Part shown: piece by piece, positions 1 through 7,636 of the stretch
Numbering within the stretch: position 1 is the stretch's first letter
Layout: each line of letters opens with the position of its first letter
Assembly: GCA_910588625.1 (NCBI GenBank)
Contig: CAJUQN010000022.1
Coordinates: 1 to 29,353, forward strand
From: an uncultured Oscillospiraceae bacterium
Lineage (GTDB): Bacteria; Bacillota; Clostridia; Oscillospirales; Oscillospiraceae
Direction of reading: 5' to 3'
DNA length: 29,353 nucleotides
Made by a program: the position numbers and the translations under genes
The notes under the pieces: model-generated
The model's database searches: none
Seen by the model: the letters and a program-made list of their open reading frames with translations, nothing else
What the model was told of the DNA's origin: nothing

Positions 1-1038
1 ATCTCCACCCCCATCATGCTCAACCGCCAGCTGTGGGAGCGCTCCGGCCACTGGGACCATTACAAAAACAATATGTACACCACCGTCATTGACGAGACGG
101 ATTTCGCCATCAAGCCCATGAACTGCCCCGGCGGACTGCTGGTGTATTCCAGCGAACCCCATTCCTACCGGGACCTGCCCCTCCGCATGGGCGAGCTGGG
201 CCTGGTCCACCGCCATGAGCTGTCCGGGGCGCTCCACGGCCTGTTCCGGGTGCGCTGCTTCACCCAGGACGACGCCCATGTGTTCATGACCCAAGAGCAG
301 ATGCAGGACGTGATTCAGGAAACGGTGCGTCTCTTTGACGAGGTCTATTCCGTGTTCGGCCTGAGCTATGAAATCGAGCTGTCCACCATGCCCGAGGACC
401 ACATCGGCACCGTGGAGGAGTGGGCGCGCAACCAGGATATCTTGAAAGCCGCTATCACCGGCATGGGCAAGGAATTCGTCATCAACGAGGGCGACGGCGC
501 GTTCTACGGTCCCAAGCTGGACTTCCATCTGGCCGACTCCCTGGGCCGGACCTGGCAATGCGGCACCATCCAGCTGGACAGCCAGCTCCCCGAGCGCTTC
601 GAGCTGGAATACACCGGTGAGGACGGCCAGAAGCACCGCCCCGTCATGATTCACCGGGTGGTGCTGGGCTCCATCGAGCGGTTCATCGGCGTCATTACCG
701 AGCACTTTGCCGGGGCGTTCCCGGCGTGGCTGGCCCCGGTGCAGGTGAAGGTCCTGCCCGTCACTAACCGAGCGGAGGAGTACGCCAAGGAAGCGGCCGC
801 CAAGCTGGACGAAATGGGCTTCCGCTGCGAGGTGGATGGCCGCAACGAGAAGATCGGCAAGAAGATCCGCGAGGCAACCCTGGAGAAGGCGCCCTATATG
901 CTGGTGGTGGGCGACCGGGACATGGAGAACGGCACCGTCTCCCCGCGCCACCGCTCCGGCGAGGATTTGGGCGCTATGTCTCTGGACCAGTTCGCGGCCC
1001 TGCTGGGCGAAGAGGTCAAGACCCGCGCCATCAAGTAA
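1..1038 (+). CDS. thrS: Threonyl-tRNA synthetase, C-terminal part (5' end outside window)
   Basis: This is the last ~345 residues of threonyl-tRNA synthetase, the cytoplasmic enzyme that joins threonine to tRNA-Thr using ATP. The frame is open from base 1, so the gene starts upstream; the ATG at 16 is internal. The class II core is visible: NCPGG (zinc cysteine), HRHELSGALHG (motif 2 region with a zinc histidine), FTQDDAHVF, PVMIHR (third zinc ligand) and GSIERFIG (motif 3). The anticodon-binding domain follows from about PVQVKVLPV to the end. The residue after NCPG is Gly where many homologues have His; it is not a zinc ligand. An intrinsic terminator follows directly, so thrS ends its transcription unit. 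The family assignment is firm. Confidence 0.97.
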   Translation: MSTPIMLNRQLWERSGHWDHYKNNMYTTVIDETDFAIKPMNCPGGLLVYSSEPHSYRDLPLRMGELGLVHRHELSGALHGLFRVRCFTQDDAHVFMTQEQMQDVIQETVRLFDEVYSVFGLSYEIELSTMPEDHIGTVEEWARNQDILKAAITGMGKEFVINEGDGAFYGPKLDFHLADSLGRTWQCGTIQLDSQLPERFELEYTGEDGQKHRPVMIHRVVLGSIERFIGVITEHFAGAFPAWLAPVQVKVLPVTNRAEEYAKEAAAKLDEMGFRCEVDGRNEKIGKKIREATLEKAPYMLVVGDRDMENGTVSPRHRSGEDLGAMSLDQFAALLGEEVKTRAIK

Positions 1039-1043
1039 GCGCA

Positions 1044-1076
1044 AAAGAGCCGCTGGACACCTCCAGCGGCTCTTTC
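1044..1076 (+). terminator. Intrinsic terminator of thrS
   Basis: A 13-bp perfect stem (1044-1056 with 1063-1075), a 6-nt loop and a short T-rich tail begin 6 nt after the thrS stop codon. The stem is nearly symmetrical in its A/T flanks, so it may also stop the convergent XRE gene, whose stop codon overlaps it. Confidence 0.9.
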
Positions 1077-1312
1077 TACCATAAATTTATAAAGAAAGCA
1101 TTAAAATCCGCACCAAAAATTCGACTAAGCGCCACCAACTCGCTGACCTTGATATTCATACGGTTCGTTTCAATTTTGGCATAGGTGCTTTTGGATATTT
1201 CAATTCCCATCAGTTGCATTTTTGCCACTGTCTGATCCTGTGTCAATTTAGCTGCCTTTCGCAAAGCACTTATATTATGCCCAATATCCAGGTCTGGCCT
1301 GAGCTTTTGCAT
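1076..1312 (-). CDS. Small XRE-family helix-turn-helix transcriptional regulator
   Basis: A 78-residue protein that is almost entirely one Cro/C1-type helix-turn-helix domain: an N-terminal helix (IGHNISALRKAAKLTQDQTV), a recognition-helix region (ISKSTYAKIETNRM) and the family's closing segment (VSELVALSRIFGADFNAFF). It therefore probably binds DNA as a dimer and acts as a simple repressor. No sensor domain is present. The chosen ATG (1310-1312) has a GGTGA a few bases upstream; ATG 1318 or GTG 1321 in the same frame would add two or three residues. The gene is divergent from the 60-residue gene at 1424. The 111-bp gap between them holds a good promoter flanked by two copies of a 16-bp direct repeat, which suggests that this protein controls the neighbour. 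Target and ligand are unknown. Confidence 0.8.
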   Translation of the reverse strand: MQKLRPDLDIGHNISALRKAAKLTQDQTVAKMQLMGIEISKSTYAKIETNRMNIKVSELVALSRIFGADFNAFFINLW

Positions 1313-1326
1313 CGTCATCACCGTAA

Positions 1327-1395
1327 GTTTCGCAATAAAGAATTTTCTTCTTGATTCTAGCGAATCCTCGTGGTATAATGTTTCGTAATAAAGAA
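1327..1395. repeat. Paired 16-bp direct repeats flanking a promoter (candidate XRE operator)
   Basis: GTTTCGYAATAAAGAA occurs at 1327-1342 and again at 1380-1395, identical except for C/T at one base and spaced 53 bp start to start, about five helical turns. The right copy contains TTTC-N8-GAAA, a short inverted repeat. The left copy lies just upstream of the -35 box and the right copy begins directly after the -10 box of the promoter at 1351-1379. This is a natural layout for a repressor bound on both sides of a promoter. Confidence 0.6.
1351..1379 (+). promoter_or_regulatory. Sigma-A-type promoter of the 60-residue gene
   Basis: TTGATT (1351-1356), a 17-bp spacer, then TATAAT (1374-1379). 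The predicted start near 1386 falls inside the right-hand direct repeat, and the start codon at 1424 follows after about 40 nt of leader. Confidence 0.8.
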
Positions 1396-1423
1396 ATTTT
1401 ATGCAGCATTAGGGGGAACCAAC

Positions 1424-1606
1424 ATGGAAATTCAGCAGCCCAAACCCGACCCCAACGCCCCGTATCAGAAAATGTACACAACTCTGTTCAAGGCCGTCAC
1501 TGCCGCACTGCGCATGATGGAGGACGGTGAGTTTATGAACGCCAGGACGCTCCTGGTCCGGGCCCAGCAAGCCACCGAGAAACTGTACATAGAGGGAAAT
1601 GAGTAA
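1424..1606 (+). CDS. Small hypothetical protein, 60 residues
   Basis: I do not recognise the family. The gene is well supported as real: a close-to-consensus promoter, an AGGGGG ribosome-binding site about 7 nt before the ATG, and a terminator starting at its stop codon. The product is soluble, with no signal peptide or membrane segment. A proline-rich N-terminus (MEIQQPKPDPNAPYQ) is followed by two probable amphipathic helices (KMYTTLFKAVTAALRMMEDG and FMNARTLLVRAQQATEKLYI), a helical-hairpin pattern like that of small interaction proteins. It stands alone as a single-gene unit divergent from an XRE regulator, which suggests controlled expression. A toxin-antitoxin reading is possible but has no direct support. 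Confidence 0.75.
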   Translation: MEIQQPKPDPNAPYQKMYTTLFKAVTAALRMMEDGEFMNARTLLVRAQQATEKLYIEGNE

Positions 1607-1637
1607 GCAAGGGAGCATTGCCCCCCTTGCTTTTTTT
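1605..1637 (+). terminator. Intrinsic terminator of the 60-residue gene
   Basis: A 7-bp stem (1607-1613 with 1624-1630), extended by AA/TT, is followed by a run of seven T. It starts at the stop codon of the small gene. Confidence 0.85.
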
Positions 1638-1716
1638 GATAAAGTATGGTATAAATCTTTGCAATACCTCTCGCGGGGTAAATCTTTACTTACACATTAG
1701 GAGTTGATTTGTCCTC

Positions 1717-2979
1717 ATGGACCCAGATAGTATGATACTGCTGGCCGTACTGGTGCTGATGGTGGTCATGTCCGGCTACTTTTCCGCCACGGAGACGGCC
1801 TTCACCTCGCTGAACCGCATCCGCCTGAAAAGCCGCGCCGACAACGGCGACAAAAAGGCGGAAAAGACCCTGGCCCTGGCCGAGAACTACGACAAACTTC
1901 TGTCCACCATCCTCATCGGCAACAATATTGTCAACAACGTGGCCGCCACTCTGTCCACCCTGCTGTTCATCAAGCTCATCGACGAGGTGAACGGCCCGGC
2001 AGTGTCCACCATCGTGCTGACCATCGTGGTGCTGATTTTCGGCGAAATCTCCCCAAAAAGCCTGGCCAAGGAGTCCCCTGAGGCCTTCGCCATGTTCTGC
2101 GCCCCTTTCCTGCGGCTACTGATGACCCTGCTCACCCCGCTAAATTTCCTTTTCGGGCTGTGGAAAAAGTTCCTTACCCTGCTGTTCCACAAGGAAAGTG
2201 ACGATGGCATTACCGACGAGGAGCTGGTCACCATGGTGGAGGAGGCCGAGGACCAGGGCGGCCTGGACCGGGAGGAGAGCCAGCTCATCCGCTCCGCCAT
2301 CCGCTTTGACGATTTGGAGGCCGGGGACATCCTCACCCCCCGGGTGGACGTGGTGGCGGTGGAGGACAACTTCTCCCTGTCCGACGTGGCGTCGGTGTTC
2401 GCCGCCGAGGGCTATTCCCGTCTGCCCGTATATCATGAGAGCATCGACGACATTGTGGGCGTGATCCACCAAAAGGACCTGTTTTCCGCCCGCTACCACG
2501 GCCGGGACCAGTTGTCCCCCCTGGTGCGCCCTGTGCTGCACATCACCTCCGGCACCAAGATCGACGACCTGATGCGCCAGTTCCAGCGCACCAAGACCCA
2601 GATGGCGGTGGTAGTAGATGAGTACGGCGGTACCGAGGGCATCCTGACCATGGAGGATATCGTGGAGGAGCTGGTGGGCGAGATCTGGGACGAGCACGAC
2701 GAGGTAGTGGAGCAATTCCGCAAGCAGCCCGACGGCAGCTATCTCATCGCCTGCTCCGCCGATCTGGACGATATGTATGACCTGTTTGAGGTCACGGGCG
2801 AGTGCGACGCGGCCACCGTATCCGGCTGGGTACTGGAGCAGTTGGGCCGGGTGCCCGAGCCGGGGGACCATTTTGTATGGGAAAACCTGGACGTCACCGT
2901 CACCCGGGCCGAACATCACCGGGTATTGGAAATCAAGGTCGTGGTCCTGCCTCCCAGTGAGGACGAAGAAGAAGCATAA
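1717..2979 (+). CDS. HlyC/CorC-type CNNM membrane protein with CBS domains
   Basis: A 420-residue member of the CNNM/CorC family, integral membrane proteins tied to Mg2+ (and possibly Co2+ or Na+) transport or homeostasis. Order of parts: CNNM (DUF21) membrane domain at about 1-190, with an N-terminal helix (LLAVLVLMVVMSGYF), the signature YFSATETAFTSLNR and two further hydrophobic stretches; a linked CBS pair at about 200-330 (TPRVDVVAVE...GYSRLPVY, MAVVVDEYGGTEGILTMEDIVEELVGEI); and a C-terminal CorC/HlyC domain. The length is usual. A TAGGAG at 1698-1703 lies 13 nt before the ATG, a long spacer; an ATG at 1732 is an alternative. The gene is convergent with yfhO across a shared 36-bp palindrome. 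The exact ion is not readable from sequence. Confidence 0.92.
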   Translation: MDPDSMILLAVLVLMVVMSGYFSATETAFTSLNRIRLKSRADNGDKKAEKTLALAENYDKLLSTILIGNNIVNNVAATLSTLLFIKLIDEVNGPAVSTIVLTIVVLIFGEISPKSLAKESPEAFAMFCAPFLRLLMTLLTPLNFLFGLWKKFLTLLFHKESDDGITDEELVTMVEEAEDQGGLDREESQLIRSAIRFDDLEAGDILTPRVDVVAVEDNFSLSDVASVFAAEGYSRLPVYHESIDDIVGVIHQKDLFSARYHGRDQLSPLVRPVLHITSGTKIDDLMRQFQRTKTQMAVVVDEYGGTEGILTMEDIVEELVGEIWDEHDEVVEQFRKQPDGSYLIACSADLDDMYDLFEVTGECDAATVSGWVLEQLGRVPEPGDHFVWENLDVTVTRAEHHRVLEIKVVVLPPSEDEEEA

Positions 2980-3013
2980 AAGAGCTCCCAGTCCATGGAC
3001 TGGGAGCTCTTTT
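2978..3013. terminator. Bidirectional intrinsic terminator between the CNNM gene and yfhO
   Basis: A perfect 36-bp palindrome with A-rich left and T-rich right flanks sits exactly between the two converging stop codons. It can terminate transcription from both sides. Confidence 0.93.
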
Positions 3014-5334
3014 TACGCTCTTTTCCTGCGCCTCAGCACTTCCAGCCCCACCAGAGCCAACACCGACGCGCATCCCAATATCACACCGGGTGCCAGCCCA
3101 GGGGTAGTATAGCGCAGCTCGATTTGATGCTCTCCGGCAGGCAGGTCCAGCGCCAAAAAGGCATTCAACCAGGTATCGGTCTCCACTTTCTGCCCGTCCA
3201 CATAGGCGGACCACCCACTCTCTGCCGGAATCGTCGTGACCAGTGTTTCCGAGCCGTCCGCCTGAGCCGTCAGCCGAACCAGGCCACTCTTCCTCACCTC
3301 TGTGACCTCCGTACCGTTCAGCTCCTTCACGGCGGCGCGAAGCTCCTCCTGGTCCAGCGCCCACAGCGAACCGAGCCAACTGCCCTTGTACTGAACCGTG
3401 ACAGTGCAAACCTCCCCCGCCTCCGGCGTGCACAGGTAGTGAATGGACATCTGCTCGCTTCTGCCCAAAGAAAGGACCGTCTCACCGTTCACCAGTACAT
3501 CCCCCATTCCCTCGGCGGACAGGTCGGCATAGACGGGCTCCCCTGTTCCAACAAAGGTAAAGGATGTTTCGCCCAGTTCCCAGCTCTCCGCGACGTCGGA
3601 TATTGGACGGAATACCACCGTCTCTTCACCCAACAGGCTGGAAATGAGGCTGTTTTGCCGCTCAAAAGGACCAGCCCCAACCGCGTCAAGCTCCTCACCC
3701 TGGGCTAGGAACGCCAGGGGCAGCACATCCGGATTTTTCCACAGCCTCAGTCCCCGTACCTCGCCCAAAAGCTCATACCCCGGCATTTCATAAGGGCTGA
3801 GGGTGTAGCGGATGTCAAACAACGCGTCCGTCACCGGCGTGGAACCATACCCTGAGCACCAAAACCAGGCCTGTGCCAGCCCCAGGCCGTGGAGCAGGTC
3901 GTTAACTTCGGTGTTATATACACTGCTGTAGTGGGTGATACCGGGGTAGCCGAAGGACAGCGGGGCGTTGTGCCCCCGGTCCTGGGCAGAGTTCATACGG
4001 CAAAACTCTCCATCACTGTCCTCGTTGGCGATGTCCACCAGTTCGGCGTTGGCGGTGTAGTAGTCCCAATAGGCGCCGTAGGACTGATAGTGGAAAATGC
4101 CGTCCAGCACGTTCAGCAGTGTTTCCGTATTATAATGCAGCTCCCCCACCGTGAGCAGGAGGAGCGCCGCCGCCAGCCCCTTCGCCAGTACGGGCCGGGG
4201 CTCCTCCTTCAACGCATTCAGCAGCAGGGGCACGGTTCGGTTGGCCAGATCGATGAGGAAGAAGGACACCACAAAAGACCAGCGGAAGGGGAACCAGTTG
4301 GGGTATTTGAACAGGTGCCAAATGCGGTCTAACACCGTGGACCACATGGACACAAACAGAAAAGCCAACGCTCCAGCGCTCACCAGCTTCTCCCGTAAGG
4401 GGACGGCCCGAAGGAAGAAGTAGACTACGCACAGCAGGACAATCACGGCGCCGCAGTAGATATTGGGCAGGCCGCTGCTGGTGATGGTGGTCAGCTGCCC
4501 CGGGCGGAGCTGGTTGAAAATGTCGGACAGCGGGCCGTACACCATCCGGGAGAAGTGCCAGCCTCCCTCCTGAAACTTCCCGTAAAACATGGCCAGGAAG
4601 GTGGGCACCCACATCCAGGCCGTCAGCCCCAGGGCACAGGCCGCGCCGCCGAAAAACCGCTTGAGCACCTGGAACACAGCGGCCCGCTCAGGTTTTAACG
4701 CTACCAAACGCACCACTAAATAAATACAGCAGAAAATGCCGATCATATAGGAGATATACCAGGTGGACAGGAAGCACACCGTCAGCGCGGCAATAAAGGG
4801 GCCCGCGCCCCTTCCGTCCAAAACGCGCTCCAGCGCCAGCAGGATGAGGGGCAGCCAGATCACTCCGTCCAGCCACATGATGGACAGGGAGAAGGCGATG
4901 TTGTAGGACATCAGCCCATAGCAGGAGGCGCAAAGCACCGTGGTAATCTCAGCGCCGGGGAATTTACGCATGGAGTACACCGCGTAGCTCACCCCCGCCA
5001 GCCCCAGCTTAAGCACCGTCAGAAACATCAGCCCCACGGGCATATTTTCGTTGGGCACCAGCAGTGTAAGAAGGGACAGCGGACTGGACACATAATAGGA
5101 AAACACGCCAATATAGTTGGCGCCCATGGTCTTGGCCCAGGAGAAAAACACGTCTCCCTGCTTCAGAGCGCAGAAAAATTCCACGTACTGGTCCGCCATA
5201 TCGCTGATGAGGATGGACCGCTCCCCCCAGGGAGCCATCCCCATGGAGCGGTAGACCAGAAGCAGTACCACCGCCGGGATGAAAAACGACGCCAGATAAA
5301 CGGCAGCACGGCTTAACTTATTTTGTTTCGTCAT
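3013..5334 (-). CDS. YfhO-family polytopic membrane protein (probable GT-C-type glycosyltransferase)
   Basis: A 773-residue multi-spanning protein of the YfhO family. The N-terminal ~450 residues hold around a dozen hydrophobic helices (LASFFIPAVVLLLVYRSMGM, SYNIAFSLSIMWLDGVIWLPLILLALE, CALGLTAWMWVPTFLAMFYG) and the family signature ILISDMADQYVEFF near the start. A large extracytoplasmic region follows, and a last helix (LAPGVILGCASVLALVGLEVL) is capped by RRRKRA. In Bacillus and Listeria, YfhO is required with CsbB for GlcNAc modification of lipoteichoic acid, acting on the outer face of the membrane. The start at 5334 is chosen for its AAGGAG; a GTG at 5352 would lie inside the preceding gene. 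It overlaps the upstream glycosyltransferase by 17 bp, so the two are translationally coupled. The acceptor polymer here is unknown. Confidence 0.9.
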   Translation of the reverse strand: MTKQNKLSRAAVYLASFFIPAVVLLLVYRSMGMAPWGERSILISDMADQYVEFFCALKQGDVFFSWAKTMGANYIGVFSYYVSSPLSLLTLLVPNENMPVGLMFLTVLKLGLAGVSYAVYSMRKFPGAEITTVLCASCYGLMSYNIAFSLSIMWLDGVIWLPLILLALERVLDGRGAGPFIAALTVCFLSTWYISYMIGIFCCIYLVVRLVALKPERAAVFQVLKRFFGGAACALGLTAWMWVPTFLAMFYGKFQEGGWHFSRMVYGPLSDIFNQLRPGQLTTITSSGLPNIYCGAVIVLLCVVYFFLRAVPLREKLVSAGALAFLFVSMWSTVLDRIWHLFKYPNWFPFRWSFVVSFFLIDLANRTVPLLLNALKEEPRPVLAKGLAAALLLLTVGELHYNTETLLNVLDGIFHYQSYGAYWDYYTANAELVDIANEDSDGEFCRMNSAQDRGHNAPLSFGYPGITHYSSVYNTEVNDLLHGLGLAQAWFWCSGYGSTPVTDALFDIRYTLSPYEMPGYELLGEVRGLRLWKNPDVLPLAFLAQGEELDAVGAGPFERQNSLISSLLGEETVVFRPISDVAESWELGETSFTFVGTGEPVYADLSAEGMGDVLVNGETVLSLGRSEQMSIHYLCTPEAGEVCTVTVQYKGSWLGSLWALDQEELRAAVKELNGTEVTEVRKSGLVRLTAQADGSETLVTTIPAESGWSAYVDGQKVETDTWLNAFLALDLPAGEHQIELRYTTPGLAPGVILGCASVLALVGLEVLRRRKRA

Positions 5335-6265
5335 GGTGCTCTCCTTCTTCACGCAGGATATAGATGGGCCTCTTTTTGACCTCCAGATAAGTTTTGGCCA
5401 GATACTGCCCTAAAATGCCGATGCAGAACAGCTGAATGCCGGACAGGAACAGGATGATACACACCATACTGGGCCATCCGAAGGCGCTGCCGCCCCATAC
5501 CAGCTGCCGGACAATGACAAAGATGATGGCGATAAAGGACACCACGCACAGCACCAGCCCCAAAATAGACGCAACCGCCAGCGGCGCGGTGGAGAATGCT
5601 ATGATACCGTCCAGGGCGTAGATCAGCAGCTTGAAAAAGGACCACTTGCTCTCACCGCCGGAGCGCTCCACGTTTTCCGTCTCCACCCACCTGGTGCGAA
5701 AACCCACCCAGGAGAAGATGCCCTTTGAGAAACGGTTGTACTCCCCCACTCGAAGGATGGCGTCCACCATCTGCCGCGTCATCAGCCGGAAATCCCGGGC
5801 CCCGTCCACAATCTCTGTTTTGCTCACTTTGTTGATGAGCTTGTAAAACTGCCGTGCGAACCAGGAGCGGATAGGCGGTTCTCCCTTCCGGTCCACCCGG
5901 CGGACGGCGGCGCAGTCGTATTCACCGCTTCGTACGATGTCCAGCATTTCGGGCAAGAGTTCCGGCGGGTCCTGAAGGTCCACGTCCATCACGGCCACCA
6001 AATCGCCTTCGGCATGCTCCAATCCGGCGTACATGGCCGCCTCCTTCCCAAAGTTCCGCGAGAAGGACAGAAAACGCACCCCAGGCTTGTCCGCCGATAG
6101 CTTACGCAAAAGCTCCAGAGTCCGGTCGGTGGAACCGTCGTCCACGAACAGGTATTCTACCTCCACGCTATTCAGTTTTTCGCACACCGCCGAGGTGTGG
6201 GTGTAGAAGGTCTCTATGGTGGCCTCTTCATTATAACAGGGGACGATGATGCTCAGCAATGCCAT
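5318..6265 (-). CDS. csbB: CsbB/GtrB-like family 2 glycosyltransferase, membrane anchored
   Basis: A 315-residue polyprenyl-phosphate glycosyltransferase. The GT-A catalytic domain (about 1-225) has the start LSIIVPCYNEEATI, the acidic VDDGSTDRT, the metal-binding DVDLQDPPELLP and the RDFRLMTRQMV region. Two C-terminal membrane helices (IAFSTAPLAVASILGLVLCVVSFIAII and MVCIILFLSGIQLFCIGILGQYL) and the family's closing YLAKTYLEVKKRPIYI follow. Relatives such as CsbB transfer a sugar from a nucleotide donor to undecaprenyl phosphate on the cytoplasmic side. The downstream overlapping yfhO matches the CsbB/YfhO pathway, so this pair likely glycosylates an envelope polymer. No GtcA-type flippase gene is adjacent. 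An AGGGGGG precedes the ATG. A promoter with an internal palindrome lies at 6309-6337. Confidence 0.9.
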   Translation of the reverse strand: MALLSIIVPCYNEEATIETFYTHTSAVCEKLNSVEVEYLFVDDGSTDRTLELLRKLSADKPGVRFLSFSRNFGKEAAMYAGLEHAEGDLVAVMDVDLQDPPELLPEMLDIVRSGEYDCAAVRRVDRKGEPPIRSWFARQFYKLINKVSKTEIVDGARDFRLMTRQMVDAILRVGEYNRFSKGIFSWVGFRTRWVETENVERSGGESKWSFFKLLIYALDGIIAFSTAPLAVASILGLVLCVVSFIAIIFVIVRQLVWGGSAFGWPSMVCIILFLSGIQLFCIGILGQYLAKTYLEVKKRPIYILREEGEHHDETK

Positions 6266-6308
6266 CCTGTTCCCCCCTTTCTTCTCACAATGTCACGTAT
6301 TATTCGAC

Positions 6309-6337
6309 AGTCTACCACAGTAGACCATCTCTGTCAA
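6309..6337 (-). promoter_or_regulatory. Promoter of csbB-yfhO with internal palindromic operator
   Basis: On the minus strand TTGACA (6337-6332), a 17-bp spacer and TAGACT (6314-6309). The inverted repeat GTCTAC-N4-GTAGAC (6310-6325) covers most of the -10 box and part of the spacer, so a protein bound there would block RNA polymerase. The cognate regulator is not in the window as far as I can tell. Confidence 0.7.
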
Positions 6338-6460
6338 GTCGCCCAGCAAAATGCGCGCCCCCTTGTTTTTCCACGCATAAAGCCGGGCTTTTTTTCACAT
6401 CCTTCCATCATACGGGCGGGAACGGTCCCGCTCGAGTATATACGGAAAGAGGTTCATAGC

Positions 6461-7600
6461 ATGAAACGAATCACTGCCCTGGGACTGAGCCTGCTCCTGA
6501 TATGCTTGCTCTCCGCCCCGGCTTACGCTGTCCCCGCAGAGGTCACAGCCCCCTCCGCCATTCTCATGGAAAAGACCACCGGCCGCGTCCTCTACAACCA
6601 GGACGCCGACACCCAGTATGAGCCCGCTTCCGTCACCAAGGTGATGACTTTGCTGCTGGTAATGGAAGCCATCGACAGCGGAAGTCTGGGCTGGGAAGAC
6701 GCTGTCACCGCCTCCACCCATGCCATCTCCATGGGTGGGTCTCAGATCTGGCTGAAGGAAAACGAGCAGATGTCCGTGCGGGACATGGTAAAGGCGGTAA
6801 CGGTGGTGTCCGCCAACGACTGCGCCGTGGCCCTGGCCGAGCACGTAGCGGGCAGCGAAGCCGCCTTTGTAGACCGGATGAACGAACGTGCCCGGCAGCT
6901 GGGCATGGAACGCACCAACTTTGTCAACTGCACCGGCCTGCCCGCCCAGGGGCACCTGACCTGCGCCTATGACATCGCCCTTATGAGCCGGGAGCTGATT
7001 TTGAACCACCCCGCCATCCGGGAGTTTACCACCATCTGGATGGACACCCTGCGGGACGGCACCTTCCAGCTGTCCAACACCAACCGGCTGATTTTTTACT
7101 ATGAGGGCGCCACCGGCCTGAAAACCGGTTTCACCGACACGGCGTTATACTGCCTGTCCGCCACGGCAGAGCGGGACGGCATGGAGTTGATCGCGGTGGT
7201 CATGCATGCGCCCACCTCTAACGACCGCTTTGAGGCCTGTAAAACGCTCCTGAACTACGGTTTCGCCAACTACGCCATCACGCCCGTTTACCCCGACCAG
7301 GCCATCCCGCCGGTGGAGGTACTGCTGGGTGAGCAGGACACCGTCCAGCCCGTCACCGCCCGAGAGTGCTCCATCCTGCTGGAAAAGAGCAAATCCGGCG
7401 CCGTAACCACACAGCTAGAGGTCGCCCAGCAGGTAGAAGCTCCGGTGGAACCGGGCCAAAAGCTGGGTGAATTGCGGGTGCTGGTGGACGGCGAACAGGT
7501 GGACACTATCGACCTGGTGGCCGCCCAGGAGGTTCCCCGCCTGTCCATCGGCGGCATTTTCAAGCGGATGCTCAATTCCCTGTTCCTCCAACACGGTTAA
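6461..7600 (+). CDS. dacA: D-alanyl-D-alanine carboxypeptidase (PBP5/DacA type)
   Basis: A 379-residue serine peptidase of family S11 that trims the terminal D-Ala from peptidoglycan stem peptides outside the membrane, limiting cross-linking. An N-terminal signal peptide ends at about residue 23 (ICLLSAPAYA then VPAEV). All three active-site motifs are present: SVTK (Ser57, Lys60), SAN (117-119) and KTG (221-223). A PBP5-type C-terminal beta domain follows, ending near a weakly hydrophobic stretch (IGGIFKRMLNSLFLQHG) that may be the amphipathic membrane anchor. The ATG at 6461 is chosen because it begins the signal peptide and follows an AAGAGG; the frame is open upstream to 6197 but that part lacks family character. 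It is divergent from csbB and convergent with murC. Confidence 0.95.
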   Translation: MKRITALGLSLLLICLLSAPAYAVPAEVTAPSAILMEKTTGRVLYNQDADTQYEPASVTKVMTLLLVMEAIDSGSLGWEDAVTASTHAISMGGSQIWLKENEQMSVRDMVKAVTVVSANDCAVALAEHVAGSEAAFVDRMNERARQLGMERTNFVNCTGLPAQGHLTCAYDIALMSRELILNHPAIREFTTIWMDTLRDGTFQLSNTNRLIFYYEGATGLKTGFTDTALYCLSATAERDGMELIAVVMHAPTSNDRFEACKTLLNYGFANYAITPVYPDQAIPPVEVLLGEQDTVQPVTARECSILLEKSKSGAVTTQLEVAQQVEAPVEPGQKLGELRVLVDGEQVDTIDLVAAQEVPRLSIGGIFKRMLNSLFLQHG

Positions 7601-7603
7601 AAC

Positions 7604-7632
7604 ACAGCCCGCCTCGGCTTGAGGCGGGCTGT
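7604..7632. terminator. Terminator hairpin between dacA and murC
   Basis: A 12-bp perfect stem (7604-7615 with 7621-7632) and a 5-nt loop lie between the converging stop codons. The tail is T-rich on the minus strand (GTTTTAA) and looser on the plus strand (CTCTTATTTTT), so it probably serves both genes. Confidence 0.88.
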
Positions 7633-7636
7633 CCTC

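Noticed and set aside
1636..1655. Promoter just upstream of the CNNM gene (TTGATA and TATAAA)
   Set aside because: The two boxes are only 8 bp apart, too close for a sigma-A promoter, and the first overlaps the preceding terminator tail.
2140..2919. Minus-strand 259-codon frame inside the CNNM gene
   Set aside because: It is a shadow of the plus-strand gene with no ribosome-binding site and His/Gly-rich composition.
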